Shown: positions 1 through 11,466, numbered from the stretch's first letter. The stretch: 64,000 bases of DNA from Pomphorhynchus laevis (GCA_012934845.2 WNNJ02002532.1:1-64000); one strand, 5' to 3'. Program-made: numbers and translations. Notes: generated by a model from the letters alone, not told the origin.

Positions 1-80
1 TATATAAATATTATATATATGAATCGAAATCTTAAATAATTTACCTAACAAAAAACGCAAAATTGAAAATTTATTCAAGA

Positions 81-510
81 CGTTTCGGTATAATTAATTA
101 GACCTTTGCCCATTCATAACAGAAATACACATACAGGTGAAATATTACAAAATGTTTACAATAATATAAGTTATATCTATCCAGGTGAAACGAACATCAT
201 TGTTGCATCCATATGGGCTTTCTGTGTATATGCAACTAATTCCTTGATACTCACGCTCTTTACTTTCTAATCCTCTATTCCGCTATAAAGGATATAATTT
301 GCATACATTCGTGCTCCCCGTGAGTAAGCATGTGTTTTTTGTAACTGAGATCTTCGTAAATTCAACCTTCTTGACAATGATTGACATGTCTGTCCAAAGT
401 ATTGCATTGCGCTCACTGTATATGTTCCTACGTAGCTATTGTGAGTACTCTTGCATAAGTGCTTGTTTCTTATTGGAATTGATGTACATGTTACTGATTC
501 CAACTCCAAC
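81..510 (-). mobile_element. Penelope-like element remnant (GIY-YIG endonuclease end)
   Basis: Read on the minus strand, this stretch gives a cysteine-bearing linker followed by a segment like QYFGQTCQSLSRRLNLRRSQ, which resembles the GIY-YIG nuclease core (YxGQT, then an R and a histidine/arginine-rich helix) found downstream of the reverse transcriptase in Penelope-like elements. Downstream on the same strand, at about 118 to 81, lies a degenerate hammerhead-like segment ending in CCGAAACG, which is where such elements carry one. The copy is broken and no reverse transcriptase is left. The right edge meets LINE A near 495. The assignment rests on motif resemblance only. Confidence 0.45.
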
Positions 511-1960
511 AAAACTCAAGGTCTTGGATAAAATGCTACACCTTCCCAATCTCTCTGTTTCCGCCAGACAGGCCATCTCGAAGGAATACTGAAGCTCTAG
601 ATATAGATTCCAGCTGATCAGGGATAGGGCGAGCCTTGCTCACCTTAACCCTTCTCTGTCTTCCTTTTGGAAGATATTCAAGAAGGAGAAGTTTGTTTAC
701 ATAATTATGATTTACATAATCACAATTTACAATAATTTATATATGATTTACATAATTTGTTTAGATAATTATGGAGCCACTCAATCTCCCCAACAAATCC
801 CGTTTTGGTGTTACTTCAGGAGCAGGGATCTATCTGTCAGAGATATCCTTAACTCCTGGTGCCCACTTCCGGTCACCTCCAGAACTCACTCGCCACTCTC
901 CACTCTGATCTGTCAACTTTTGACAGACAGTCAGAGAAAGGAGATCACCATCACAATGCTATTAGCTTCCCCGTCCGATATTGCTGGCATAAATACTAGC
1001 CGACGTGTGATTTTACCCAAAAAGAAATCGATTTCATGTCTAAAAGATCTGAGGTCCATATCGATTCAAAACTCCCTCATCTCCATCTACGAATAAGCGC
1101 TTGCTTACCCGTAAAACCTGCGACCATATAAGTAGGCGAAATTTAATCCCACCAGGTTTTCATGGGTACGTAAAAGACCGCTCGGTCCATTCAGCAATAG
1201 GTGAAGTGGATCGGTTTTGTAAAGATAACAGTCATCAGTTTGCCGTGGTTGTTTTTTTTTAATTTTTCTGCTGCATTTGACTTCATTACCATTTATTTTA
1301 TTATCTCTTCTCTCAAGTCTCTTGGGTTGCTTGCGAGAATCGTTAACAGTATGGAAATATTGTTGTATACCAAGCGATTCTTCTATAAAGACGACCCTGA
1401 TACACGTCAGTTCTACCCTATTACGGGTGTGCCTCAAGTATCTCCGCTTTCACCAATCTTGTATCTTGCTGCCTTCATTATACTATACAAAAAATTTAAA
1501 CGCGATCAGCATCTTGTGGTATACGCTGAAGTACCACATCCCTGTTCTCTGGACGCAGGTGCAAAGATGTAGTCTCTGACATTAGCCTTTTTTAAGATTA
1601 AAAGATCAGCTACCCATATCCAACCTTGTTCTCAACTCCTCTAAATCGCAGTTATTGTCTTTCATGGCGCCCCTGGCACCAAAAAGAAGCTTAAGAGAGA
1701 AGCACTCTCTACACTCTCATCCAATTTGCAGCCTCAACCACTCCCTACCTTCACAAGTCGAGTAAAATAACTGGGGTTTACCATCACGGTGAACTGGTCA
1801 GCGAAAGCTGACATGGATAGACGCAAACGTATCCTGAAGAAAGCTAGGTGGGCCCTGAAACGGGCTCAGTTTATGTCATTGAATGGGAAAACTTAAGTGC
1901 ACCTCTGGTATCCCTGTAGATCTGAGGCTGTGACACAACGAAGACTCAATTAACAAATTG
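495..1960 (+). mobile_element. LINE A copy 1, truncated reverse-transcriptase remnant
   Basis: The translation parallels the better copy on the minus strand at 13190-16860. Shared blocks in the same order include MLHLPNLSVS, RYRFQL, RDRASLAHLNP, the LRSISIQNSLISIY region, the palm segment ending GVPQVSPLSPILYLAAFI, and HLVVYA. The endonuclease and ORF1 found in copy 2 are absent, so this copy is 5' truncated. Several frame changes and stops scatter the open frames between 500 and 1580, so it is dead. The 3' part (about 1600-1960) is recognisable from the shared cysteine-free C-terminal region and a segment like that just before the 3' end of copy 2. Confidence 0.75.
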
Positions 1961-2647
1961 ACTGACTTTGTTTTCTGCTTTTCTGCATGTTTTTCGTTTA
2001 AAACTTTTTAGTGGTCATACAGATGAATGAAAACTTTTGATATGGCATCAGTTTTTGTTCTTTTTTAATATATCCGTCAAAGGAATTGACGCAACATATC
2101 TGTTGAATGTCGATGATACTCGCTATCATCTTTTCATGAACGTCTTATTCTAAGAACAGTTCTTACATGATATATAGTTTTGTTGATTTTGAGTGCGCGC
2201 TGTTGGCATGCAGGTGAAGCGATACCGATTATGGCTTTTTGTTGGTTATATTAACTGAGATTTCGATTCAAATAAATGTCCGAATCCCTCCTTTAGGATC
2301 TTCGACAAATAACAATTAAAGATTTTTTGTTTCGGCCTAGCTGGCCTTTTTCAATTGTGATCACTTATAGATTTAAACGAAGAATAATAAAGGTATAAAA
2401 TTGCTCTTATATCCCAACAGTTAATTTCATGTGATAAAAAAGCGGTTTATATGCTAAAAATAATAGAAAACATTGGAATTTCGTACGTTAGAAAACTTCA
2501 CGATTTACTAATAGTTAAATAATTAACTTTAAGGTAATTTCCTATATTAGAGTTTAATTAAAAAATCTTTTTAGAAATAAATGTGGATTTTTACAATAGA
2601 AACTTACTGACGAGCAATAAAACTATTTTATAACTTTTTTGATTTAG
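1961..2647. other. Non-coding AT-rich stretch, probable SLC16 intron
   Basis: No coding signal was found. A hammerhead-like relic lies on the minus strand at 2329-2353: TGAAAAA, then the self-complementary GGCC AGCTA GGCC, then GAAAC. Its first box has drifted from CUGANGA. The end of this stretch is a plausible 3' splice site (TGATTTAG) for the next SLC16 exon. Confidence 0.4.
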
Positions 2648-2687
2648 TTATGATCCCTGTTCTGAGGAGGAGCAGAGGGGAAATTCT
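2648..2687 (+). CDS. SLC16-like, candidate 40-nt micro-exon
   Basis: Flanked by GATTTAG and GTAAGT. It reads YDPCSEEEQRGNS and joins the next exon in phase 0. It would form part of the large cytoplasmic loop, which is poorly conserved, so similarity cannot confirm it. Its G+C content is well above its surroundings. Confidence 0.45.
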
Positions 2688-5600
2688 GTAAGTACTGGTG
2701 AATACTCCATAAATTATATATTTATCTCAACAAATCATTTTAATTTGTTAAGAGTAAGGATCAAGCGTCTCCAATTGTTTCGCCCAAAAATGATCAAAAG
2801 AATAAGTGCTGTCGATTAATGAACTCGATAGTTCGATTTGATTTGATTTGTGATCCGTCAATAGCTGTACTTTGCTTAGCAAACCTTTTCGGATTCTTTG
2901 CATTTCTGCTCGTTATGATGTTGCTAGTAACGGTTACTGAGAAGCAAATAGGAACTAGTGCTGTGCAAGCTAGGTTTACCATGACATGCTTAGGTAATTA
3001 GTAATTAGTTTCTTCCGTATTATATTCTTTATATGCAGGTATAACAAATACAATTGGTCGATTTCTATTCGGTTGGCTACCGGGGCCCAAAACTTGCACA
3101 ATTGCAACAATTAACTACATCAGCTTAGCGATTTGTGGATTGATATGCTTTCTACTTCCACTCTTTAGAAACTATAGTCATGCTATGATATTTGCAGTTA
3201 TCTTCGGATTGTTTACAGGTAATTTTTTCCTTCTATTTTCCACGAATTTTTGTATTGAAAAAGGAGCGGTTCATCAGCAGCTGATTACATCATATCATTG
3301 TAAAGAAAATTTCATCGTAGTTTCATGTGGTTTCAATCTTTTATAAAAGTCAAAGGAAATATTGTCAGAAAATCAGTATAACTCAATCAAATTGACACTC
3401 TTTGAATGCTTCTTATATCAAGCATTCAAACTATATCAAGTTATATCAAACTATAATAATGGAAACACTATGATACCGTGTTGTTAATTATATAACTGCC
3501 TGGTTTTTGGCAAATGTGCGTTTACATTCTAACCTCAGACATAATAATTGAAAAATAATTTATAAAAAGCAAAAGAAAGATGAGTTTTTAATTAGTCTCT
3601 CGAAATAATTTAAAATTAGTTCAAGATTGCTTGACTCTAACTTTATACCGTTTCCGATTTAGTCAAAAATTGTATAAGCGATCCCATTTATATGAAAATC
3701 AACATTTTTCTAAAATGGAAATAAATTTGTCTAATTTCAAATATGTCCTTCCGTGGATATATATGTATTCTTAGGAAGGATACATATCTGTATATTTTCA
3801 AGTAACTTTCCCGAGTAACTCATTTCCAGACACAATGTTCATCGCACAATAAAATACTGAATACTCGATTTATATTTATCAACCAGTCGAAACAATATAA
3901 AACAAAAAAAAACAACTCTGGGAAGAATTCTGAATTTCTGACCCAGTTTGACTGTATGTCTCAATTTTTCCAATGATCAAATTATAAAAAATAATGAATT
4001 CTAAAGTGAATTCTTATTGTTTCAAGTTATTTAAAAAAGAAACGTCAAAAACAAAGTAAGCTAGTCTGAATTATGTATTCGTATTTTTAAGTATGAAGCG
4101 ATTATACAGAGTATTTCATTATTATAGACCCCTTTTTGCATTATTATAGACCCCTTTTTGCATTATTATAGACCCCTATTTGCATTATTATAGACCCCTA
4201 TTTGCATTATTATAGACCCCTATTTGCATTATTATAGAACCCTTTTTGCATTATTATGGACCCCTATTTGCATTATTATAGACCCCTATTTGCATTATTA
4301 TAGACCCCTATCTGCATTATTATAGACCCCTCCTTCAGGTTGCTTTGGTTTATCAATACGATTGCCGATGACAGATTGATTTTTCTTGACGAATCTGGGT
4401 TTAATCTACATTTGCATCAGAAAATGGGGTATTCGCCAAAAAATACGAAGTGTTTTATTAATGTCCCAAATTCGAAAGGTGTAAATGTTTCACTGCTGTG
4501 TGCTATAACAACTTCTGGTGTTTTCGCACATAAAACCAAAATCGGAAGTTTTAAATCTATTGATATTATAGAATTCATTTCTTCAAAGTTTCCACCGTTA
4601 GAAAGCAACAACAGGAAATATGTAATAATGGACAACGCATCCATACACAAGACAGCCGAGGTTCGCGAAGCGTTTAACAGGAAAAACTACATACTTATGT
4701 TCTTACCTCCGTACTCTCCTCAGCTCAATCCTATTGAGGAATTCTTTGCATGTCTAAAAGCAAGAGTCAAACAACGACCCGCATCTACCAATCCTCAAAT
4801 GCTTATTGGTGTAATTAATGACAGTTACAAATGATAACTTCATAATGACTGAATACTTTGAACATATGAGAAGATGGGTTTTACAAGCAATTGTACATGC
4901 TGATTTTATTTAAATTAAATACCTTTTTATATTTTTAGTTTTAAAATTATATTATGGTTATTCGTAAAAAATAACATGAACCAAAGCAACCTGAAGGAGG
5001 AGTCTATAATAATGCAAATAGGGGTCTATAATAATGCAAATAGGGGTCTATAATAATGCAAAAAGGGTTCTATAATAATGCAAAAAGGGGTCTATAATAA
5101 TGCAAAAAGGGTTCTAAAATAATGCACAAAGGGTTCTATAATAATGCAAATAGGGGTCTATAATAATGCAAAAAGGGGTCTATAATAATGCAAAAAGGGG
5201 TCTATAATAATGCAAATAGGGGTCTATAATAATGCAAATAGGGGTCTATAATAATGCAAATAGGGGTCTATAATAATGCAAAAAGGGGTCTATAATAATG
5301 CAAAAAGGGGTCTATAATAATGCAAAAAGGGGTCTATAATAATGCAAATAGGGGTCTATAATAATGCAAATAGGGGTCTATAATAATGCAAAAAGGGGTC
5401 TATAATAATGCAAATAGGGGTCCAAATAGGGGTCTATAATAATGCAAATAGGGGTCTATAATAATGCAAATAGGGGTCTATAATAATGCAAAAAGGGGTC
5501 TATAATAATGCAAATAGGGGTCTATAATAATGCAAATAGGGGTCTATAATAATGCAAAAAGGGGTCTATAATAATGCAAATAGGGGTCCATAATAATGCA

Positions 5601-8600
5601 AAAAGGGTTCTATAATAATGCAAATAGGGGTCTATAATAATGCAAATAGGGGTCTATAATAATGCAAAAAGGGTTCTATAATAATGCAAATATAGGTCTA
5701 TAATAATGCAAAAAGGGGTCTAAAATAATGCAAAAAGGGGTCTATAATAATGCAAATAGGGGTCTATAATAATGCAAAAAGGGGTCTATAATAATGCAAA
5801 AAGGGGTCTATAATAATGCAAATAGGGGTCTATAATAATGCAAAAAGGGGTCTATAATAATGCAAAAAGGGGTCTATAATAATGCAAAAAGGGTTCTATA
5901 ATAATGCAAAAAGGGGTCTATAATAATGCAAAAAGGGTTCTAAAATAATGCAAATAGGGGTCTATAATAATGCAAAAAGGGGTCTATAATAATGCAAATA
6001 GGGGTCCATAATAATGCAAAAAGGGTTCTATAATAATGCAAAAAGGGTTCTATAATAATGCAAATAGGGGTCTATAATAATGCAAATAGGGGTCTATAAT
6101 AATGCAAATAGGGGTCTATAATAATGCAAAAAGGGTTCTATAATAATGCAAAAAGGGGTCTATAATAATGCAAAAAGGGTTCTAAAATAATGCAAATAGG
6201 GGTCTATAATAATGCAAAAAGGGGTCTATAATAATGCAAATAGGGGTCCATAATAATGCAAAAAGGGTTCTATAATAATGCAAAAAGGGGTCTATAATAA
6301 TGCAAAAAGGGGTCTATAATAATGCAAATAGGGGTCTATAATAATGCAAATAGGGGTCTATAATAATGCAAAAAGGGTTCTATAATAATGCAAATAGGGG
6401 TCTATAATAATGCAAAAAGGGTTCTATAATAATGCAAATAGGGGTCTATAATAATGCAAATAGGGGTCTATAATAATGCAAATAGGGGTCTATAATAATG
6501 CAAATAGGGGTCTATAATAATGCAAATAGGGGTCTATAATAATGCAAAAAGGTTCTATAATAATGCAAAAAGGGTCTATAATAATGAAATACTCTGTATA
6601 CGGAGTCGTCAAGAAATAATTTTATGCCAAAATTATATAAAGATATAATTTTATATTTTTGTAAAATTATGTTAGTCTAAACAACTCTAGATCATTTTAC
6701 GTATTTTTGATAGGAATTTAGTAATGAATTAACATTTCCGAAATAGGTTTTTAAATGTTTTCTGTTTTGAAATAATTTTCATATTTAATTAATGTATATA
6801 ATAAATACATTAATTGTGTATTTATTACACAATGTATTTCCTTCAAAATGAAAATACTAAAATTCATAGTTACTTAGTGTATTTATTTATAAAATTATAT
6901 TTGTGTTGATATTTTATTAAAATAAATAAGAATTTGTTTATTTTAATTCTCAGAATTTTTATTTTAATTCTCAAAATTTTTATTTTAATTCTCAGAATTA
7001 ACATTTTTAAACCGAATGTTCGTTTAGGTAGATACTAAAAAGTAAATTTGACAAAAGTTGTTATGGGAAGATTAATAATTTTAAAATATTAAATAATAAG
7101 TTTAGATTATTAATATAATAATTTTTTATATAATAATGTTTTACGAAAAAAGTTTTGTCAGTTTTTATTACAAAATCGTTTTTACTTAGTAATTGTTATT
7201 TAAGGAACACAAACTTTTCAAAAATATTAGCGAAACGTTTTTGAATTTTAATCAAAATCCTCTGTTAAAAAATAGTTTCCTTTATATTATGCTCAAAGGA
7301 TATGTTAAAAATTAAAATTATTTCACATGACAAAGTTTAAACTTGTGGCTAGAACACATTCTGATGATGTCTAGCCATAGCCTTACTCTGAGGGATTTCC
7401 AGGTCGGACTCTCTGGAAAGATACTTTAAGGTAACCTCGATATCGGTTGAGAGATTAAATCTCGAAATCTGTTAAAGACCGCATTGGGATATCTGCAAGA
7501 GGACTCTGGTATGTCGCTCATGATTGCGATGTCTGAAGTAGTTTGGTTCGTGCACTGTCTCCACGACCCGACACCCGGACCAGCAGTTGATAGGAAAAAT
7601 CTTGTATATTGTTTGTTTTTTCTTATCAAGAAATTGTTGTTGACTAATAAATAATAGACGATTTATAAGAATAAAGAATATATATATCATCAAAAGGAAT
7701 ATTCACAGTATTCCTTGAAACAATACAGCAGCAACGCCAAATACATGATAGTGACGTTTTTCCTATGATAAAATTTGATTATCCAGTGAAATATATCATA
7801 TTAACACGTAGTATATTATTTATTTCCAGAATTTATTATATTCTAGAAATAGTTATATCTGTAAATAATTTGTCAAATGTTAGTATGTAATTAGGACAAA
7901 GAATAAATTAACGCGCTATAACAAACTTCACAGCAGATCAATACAAATCCAAAATGCTCGCTTTAAACATAATATGTAAAATGTAATAATAAGTTATAAT
8001 GTAATTTGTTTTTTCTTGTCTGGAAATTTGTTGTTTTGATATCTTTTATAATTTCATTTAAGTCGCTGACTTTATTTTCACATACATTCGTGACTACTGT
8101 ATTTTGCTACTAATATTTTTAATATTATTTTTTATTATAAAGTTGTTATTTGTAATATCTTTTTCTTTTATATGATTATAATATTTTTGAGTATAATAAT
8201 ATTATATATTATTATATTTTATATTATATTTTATATTTAATAATCAGATAAGTTTTAACTGAAACTTTTGGTAAACGTTTATTTTATAAACTATATTTAT
8301 ATATTTATATTTATTTTATTTTATAAAATATAAAATAAAAAATAATAAGCAGTAAATCTTTGTTGAAATTTTTGTTGTTGTGGTATCTTTTATAATTTCA
8401 TTTAACTCTCTAACTTTATTTGTGACTTTATTCATGTGTGATTACCGCATTTTTAATTATAAAGTTGTTATTTTTAATATGTTTTTCTCTTTTATTACAT
8501 TTTACGAAATTAAAAATAACTAAAAAGTTAATAATTTACACTTTTATTTTAGTATACCAGCTTTATTTAAACACAAACAATAAATAAAATAAATATATGC

Positions 8601-11466
8601 GTGATTAATTATTAGTTAATTCACAAAAATATTATTAATTTAATAAAACTAAATAATTGTTTATATAAAAATGATTAAAATTAATATTCATTAAAATAAA
8701 TATAATTGATAAATTAGTATCTCTTAAATAAACACTTTTACTGATAAAACATTCAGTATATAACAAATTTTACAAGTTAGTTATTACAAAGTAGTCCTGA
8801 TCCTAAGGATTAGGTAAATTTGATTTGTTATATTTTATAACTATAAAACATTAAAAATATTAAAAATATTATAATATTAATAATATTATGTTATTTTATC
8901 TGTTTGTTAAATATATTTTTTTATTAAATTTTACAAACTCAAAGATAACTAAAAAGCTAATTTTTTATACTTTTATTTTAGTATATTTTAACTTTTATAC
9001 TTCTTTATTTAAGCACAAACAAACAATAAATAAAATAAATAAGATAAATATATGCGTGATTAATTATTAATTAATTCACACAAATATTATCAATTTAATA
9101 AAACTAAATAATTCTTTATTAATAAATTCTTTATTAATAAATTATTCGATTACGCTGATTAATAATTAACTGGAAATATTAGCTATATATTAAGATTACA
9201 TAGTTTTATGTTCCATTTTAATAATAAACCGCCAAATTACATTAGGTTACAATTTCATAATAAAAATGACTTTCACATCAAAAATTCTTTAGTCGGTGTT
9301 TTCCTTTCAAAATAAACCATAAAATATTCTTTTAATCTATTTTTTACTTTTAAATAAAACTTCATAAAAAACCTAATTACTTTATTTATTAATTATTAAA
9401 TATAAATAAATTAATAATTATTATTAAACAATTGTTATTTAATTATTTAATTTATTTTTTTAGATTTATTTAATTTAGTTTCTCATAATAAAAAATCGTT
9501 GTCAACATTTTTTAAATTTATATCAGCCCCATTTGTTGGACTTACACCCGCAGTTATTAGAGAAGCTGTTGGAGACAAACTATACAATGATGCCTTGGGT
9601 TTAGCGTTTTTCTTCCGTGGTTTTAGTAGTGTTATAGGACCTACATTAGGAGGTAAGTATTGGATTATCAGTCCGATATTGTATTAAAGTAATTATAATA
9701 AAATTATATTTAATTGAAGCAATTATAATAAGATTTTTTTTAATTTAATTTACCGAGATACGGATTTTCTTCAAATTGCTAAATTACATAAAATACAATA
9801 TCAAGATTGAAATGAAAAGAAACATATTGAGTCATTATTCAGGGCGTATGAACATCGAGAGGAATAGAAAAATAAATTCTTATTCACAAATTTTCGGCTA
9901 TTGCAACATTCCTTTTCAAGTGTTATGCTTTCAAGTGTTATGTTTTAAAATATAACATTTTTAAAGACTATTGCTATAGTCAAAAATTTGTGAATAAGAA
10001 TTTCTTTGATGTTTATACGCCCTGAACAATTGAAGACTATATTGAATAATTGTAGACTACGTATCGTTGGACAATATTGGATTATATTATTTGACTGATT
10101 TAATAAGACCGAATCGACAAATAAAATAACTTCGACTTAATTTCTATAAATCTAGGAACTATAAATTTCTAAATTTGAAAATTATAAGATAACTACAATG
10201 TACACGATGATGGCATATTCGTCTTTTGATGTTCGTTGGAATATCAAAAGAAATTTGTATTTTCAATTTTGTAAATTATTGTGAATTTTTTATTAAATTG
10301 TGAGGATCTGTCATGATATGTTAAATTTGATCATTCATGTGCGTTACACTTAACGTTTTGCATAATATTTAACGCGTTTGATCGCTGGTGAAATAGGAAC
10401 TATTTTTTAAATTCATGTAAAAATGAATTTTTCAATTATTATTTAATTAAAAAACGCTAAATAAAGGATTTGATTATGTGAAACCCAATACATTTTGCCG
10501 TTTAGATTCATTTCTCAACTTAGATATGCTTTTGTGTTTTGACTTTAAATGTTATGCTTTTCATAAAGTCATATATCCAAACATTTAAATTCTAAAAACA
10601 ATTATTTAATAATAAATTAATTTATAATTATTATAACTTATTTACAGAATTTATATGTATGAATACAATAACGAAATACAATGTATAATTGGCCGAATGC
10701 ATAATAATCGATATTTTAATTTTGAAGATTATTTGAAGATTATTTAATTTTGAAGATTATTATCATTTGAAAATAATTAATAAAATAATAAACAATTATA
10801 AAATAATTAATAAGTATTATAAAAAATAAATTATATTTTGCATGTCCCGTATATTTTGCCCTTTTGAAGTAGAAACTTATGGATCACTGGGCTCTTCCGC
10901 TTCGGATCTTGTTAAGGAGATAGGAAAAGATTGAAACACGTTACCCTTTTGGAGTAGATACTTATGGATCACTGGGCTCTTTCGCTTTGGCTCTTGTTAA
11001 GGAGATAGGAAAAAGATTGAAACACGTTACCTGGGATTCACGTGCTACTTCATACCTCCTCCAAAACGTTAGCATCGCCATCCAACGTGGAAATGCTGTC
11101 AGCATTCTGGCGACGGCTCCAAAGGGCAAGAACATGGTAGGCTGGTGGTAGCAGCCAGTCTTGCTAAAAGAAAGACATTTCTCTACGAAGAAGACAAACG
11201 TTCTCCTGTATCCAAACAATTAAATTACTTTATTATAAAATAAAATATAAAATAATTATATTTCCCTCACTAATAATTTAAATGTTTTCTGTTCAGGATA
11301 TATTTATGATACAACTGGTTCATACAATCTTCCGTTTTTTATAAGTGGATGTGCTTTTCTTATATGTGCTGTTTTACATTTCATTGTTAAATGGACTTAC
11401 AAGATAAAATGTGGAATGATGTACAGTAGAATACCAAAAGAAGATGATGAAACTTATAAGCACTAA
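2648..11466 (+). CDS. SLC16-type (monocarboxylate transporter-like) gene, C-terminal half, 5 exons
   Basis: This is a membrane transporter of the major facilitator superfamily, closest in pattern to the proton-linked monocarboxylate transporters (SLC16). Exons are 2648-2687 (tentative), 2753-2993, 3039-3218, 9527-9652 and 11297-11466; all junctions are GT-AG and phases agree throughout. The joined frame gives about 250 residues: a hydrophilic linker, then about six membrane helices, equivalent to helices 7-12 of the usual 12. Family signs are GRFLFGWLPGPK after the eighth helix, the GLFTGAPFVGLTPAVI helix, the conserved LGLAFFFRGFSSVIGPTLGG block and a short acidic cytoplasmic tail ending ETYKH. 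The N-terminal half lies left of the window. Substrate cannot be told. One intron is only 45 nt, another 6.3 kb and full of repeats. Confidence 0.9.
2753..2993 (+). CDS. SLC16-like exon, loop and helix 7
   Basis: Reads from SKDQASPIVSPKN through a basic CCRLMNSIVRFDL segment into the hydrophobic helix SIAVLCLANLFGFFAFLLVM and then KQIGTSAVQARFTMTCLG. It ends in phase 1 at GTAATT. The upstream boundary at 2752 is inferred from phase and an AG; the start of the loop is less certain than the helix. Confidence 0.85.
3039..3218 (+). CDS. SLC16-like exon, helices 8-10
   Basis: Follows a 45-nt intron. It carries the family motif GRFLFGW and two further hydrophobic helices (INYISLAICGLICFLLPL and a helix ending AVIFGLFTG). 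It ends in phase 1 at GTAATT. Confidence 0.92.
3219..4106. other. SLC16 intron, AT-rich, no feature
   Basis: First part of the 6.3-kb intron, up to the transposon. No coding, repeat or RNA signal stood out. Confidence 0.5.
4117..4330 (+). repeat. Left terminal array, about 10 x 22 bp
   Basis: Tandem units each starting CATTATTATAGACCCC and ending in TATTTG or TTTTTG. Units start near 4118, 4139, 4161, 4183, 4205, 4227, 4249, 4271, 4293 and 4315. They differ by single bases. Confidence 0.95.
4340..4834 (+). pseudogene. Tc1-like DDE transposase, catalytic domain only
   Basis: The transposase cuts and rejoins the transposon ends using a metal-binding DDE triad. The 164-residue frame shows the first Asp in IFLDESGF (residue 17), the second in VIMDNASIH (residue 98) and the Glu in LNPIEEFF (residue 133). 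That is 34 residues between the second Asp and the Glu, the DD34E spacing of Tc1. The PPYSPQLNP motif precedes the Glu as usual. The N-terminal paired helix-turn-helix DNA-binding part is missing: the frame starts right against the left array. The frame also breaks near 4830; a shifted frame continues with TNDNFIMTEYFEHMRRWVL, the family's C-terminal helix. The element is therefore non-autonomous. Confidence 0.88.
5000..6590 (-). repeat. Right terminal array, about 72 x 22 bp
   Basis: The same unit as the left array, inverted: on the plus strand it reads GGGGTCTATAATAATGCAAA and then TA or AA. Two main variants alternate (ATGCAAAT and ATGCAAAA), plus rarer GGGTTC and GTCCAT variants. Phase slips near 5430, where a partial unit is inserted. 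Blocks of variants recur in the same order, so part of the growth was by duplication of several units at once. Confidence 0.95.
6599..7320. other. SLC16 intron, AT-rich, short tandem at 6937-7000
   Basis: Low-complexity intron. The only structure is a threefold tandem of about 23 bp (TTTTATTTTAATTCTCAGAA and one-base variants) near 6937-7000. Confidence 0.5.
7330..7640. other. G+C-richer block in intron, unrecognised
   Basis: A compact stretch clearly richer in G+C than the intron around it. It opens with a short inverted pair, GGCTAGA and TCTAGCC (about 7350-7376), that encloses CTGATGATG. Minus-strand frames of 67 and 73 residues overlap it but match nothing I recognise. It may be an eroded transposon or SINE. 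Confidence 0.3.
8010..9110. repeat. Imperfect direct repeats in AT-rich intron
   Basis: A block at about 8507-8665 (ACTAAAAAGTTAATA... to AATAAAACTAAATAATT) recurs at about 8938-9110 with small indels. A second pair, TATCTTTTATAATTTCATTT, lies at about 8040 and 8388. This looks like an old duplication of a few hundred bases. Confidence 0.6.
9527..9652 (+). CDS. SLC16-like exon, helices 10-11
   Basis: Starts after TATATCAG, completing Ala in GLFTG-A-PFVGL. Contains AVIREAVGDKLYNDALGLAF and the FRGFSSVIGPTLGG motif diagnostic of the family. Ends in phase 1 at GTAAGT. Confidence 0.95.
9838..10026. mobile_element. MITE-like element, about 190 bp
   Basis: The two ends are inverted copies: TTCAGGGCGTATGAACATC at the left and its near complement at the right. 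A second inverted block (AATTCTTATTCACAAATTTT) lies just inside. There is no coding capacity. A target duplication is not evident. It lies in the last SLC16 intron. Confidence 0.65.
10862..11219. other. G+C-richer segment with 87-bp tandem duplication, unrecognised coding relic
   Basis: A unit of about 87 bp (CTTATGGATCACTGGGCTCT as landmark, near 10877 and 10963) is duplicated in tandem with a few differences. The plus-strand reading after it gives SYLLQNVSIAIQRGNAVSIL, a protein-like stretch with clear composition contrast to the flanking DNA. I do not recognise the family. It is a broken mobile-element relic at most. Confidence 0.35.
11297..11466 (+). CDS. SLC16-like last exon, helix 12 and tail
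   Basis: Starts after CTGTTCAG. Contains GYIYDTTGSYNLPFFISG, the last helix (CAFLICAVLHFIVKW) and a short charged tail RIPKEDDETYKH followed by TAA at 11464-11466. Confidence 0.95.

Larger units (their letters stand above)
4107..6596 (+). mobile_element. Tc1-like (DD34E) transposon with repeat-expanded inverted ends
   Basis: The element begins CAGAGTATTTCATTATTATA at 4107 and ends with the exact reverse complement at 6596. It is flanked on both sides by TA (4105-4106 and 6597-6598), the target duplication of Tc1/mariner transposons. Inside each end lies an array of one 22-bp unit, in opposite orientation: about 10 units on the left and about 72 on the right. Next inward is a second matching inverted block, CTCCTTCAGGTTGCTTTGGT at 4330-4349 and its complement at about 4980-4999. 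Only about 630 bp of unique DNA remains, holding a truncated transposase. It sits in an SLC16 intron in the same orientation as the gene. Confidence 0.9.

Noticed and set aside
5000-6590. 22-bp array as a CRISPR or telomere-like array
   Set aside because: Units are contiguous with no unique spacers, lie in an animal intron, and mirror the other end of a transposon.
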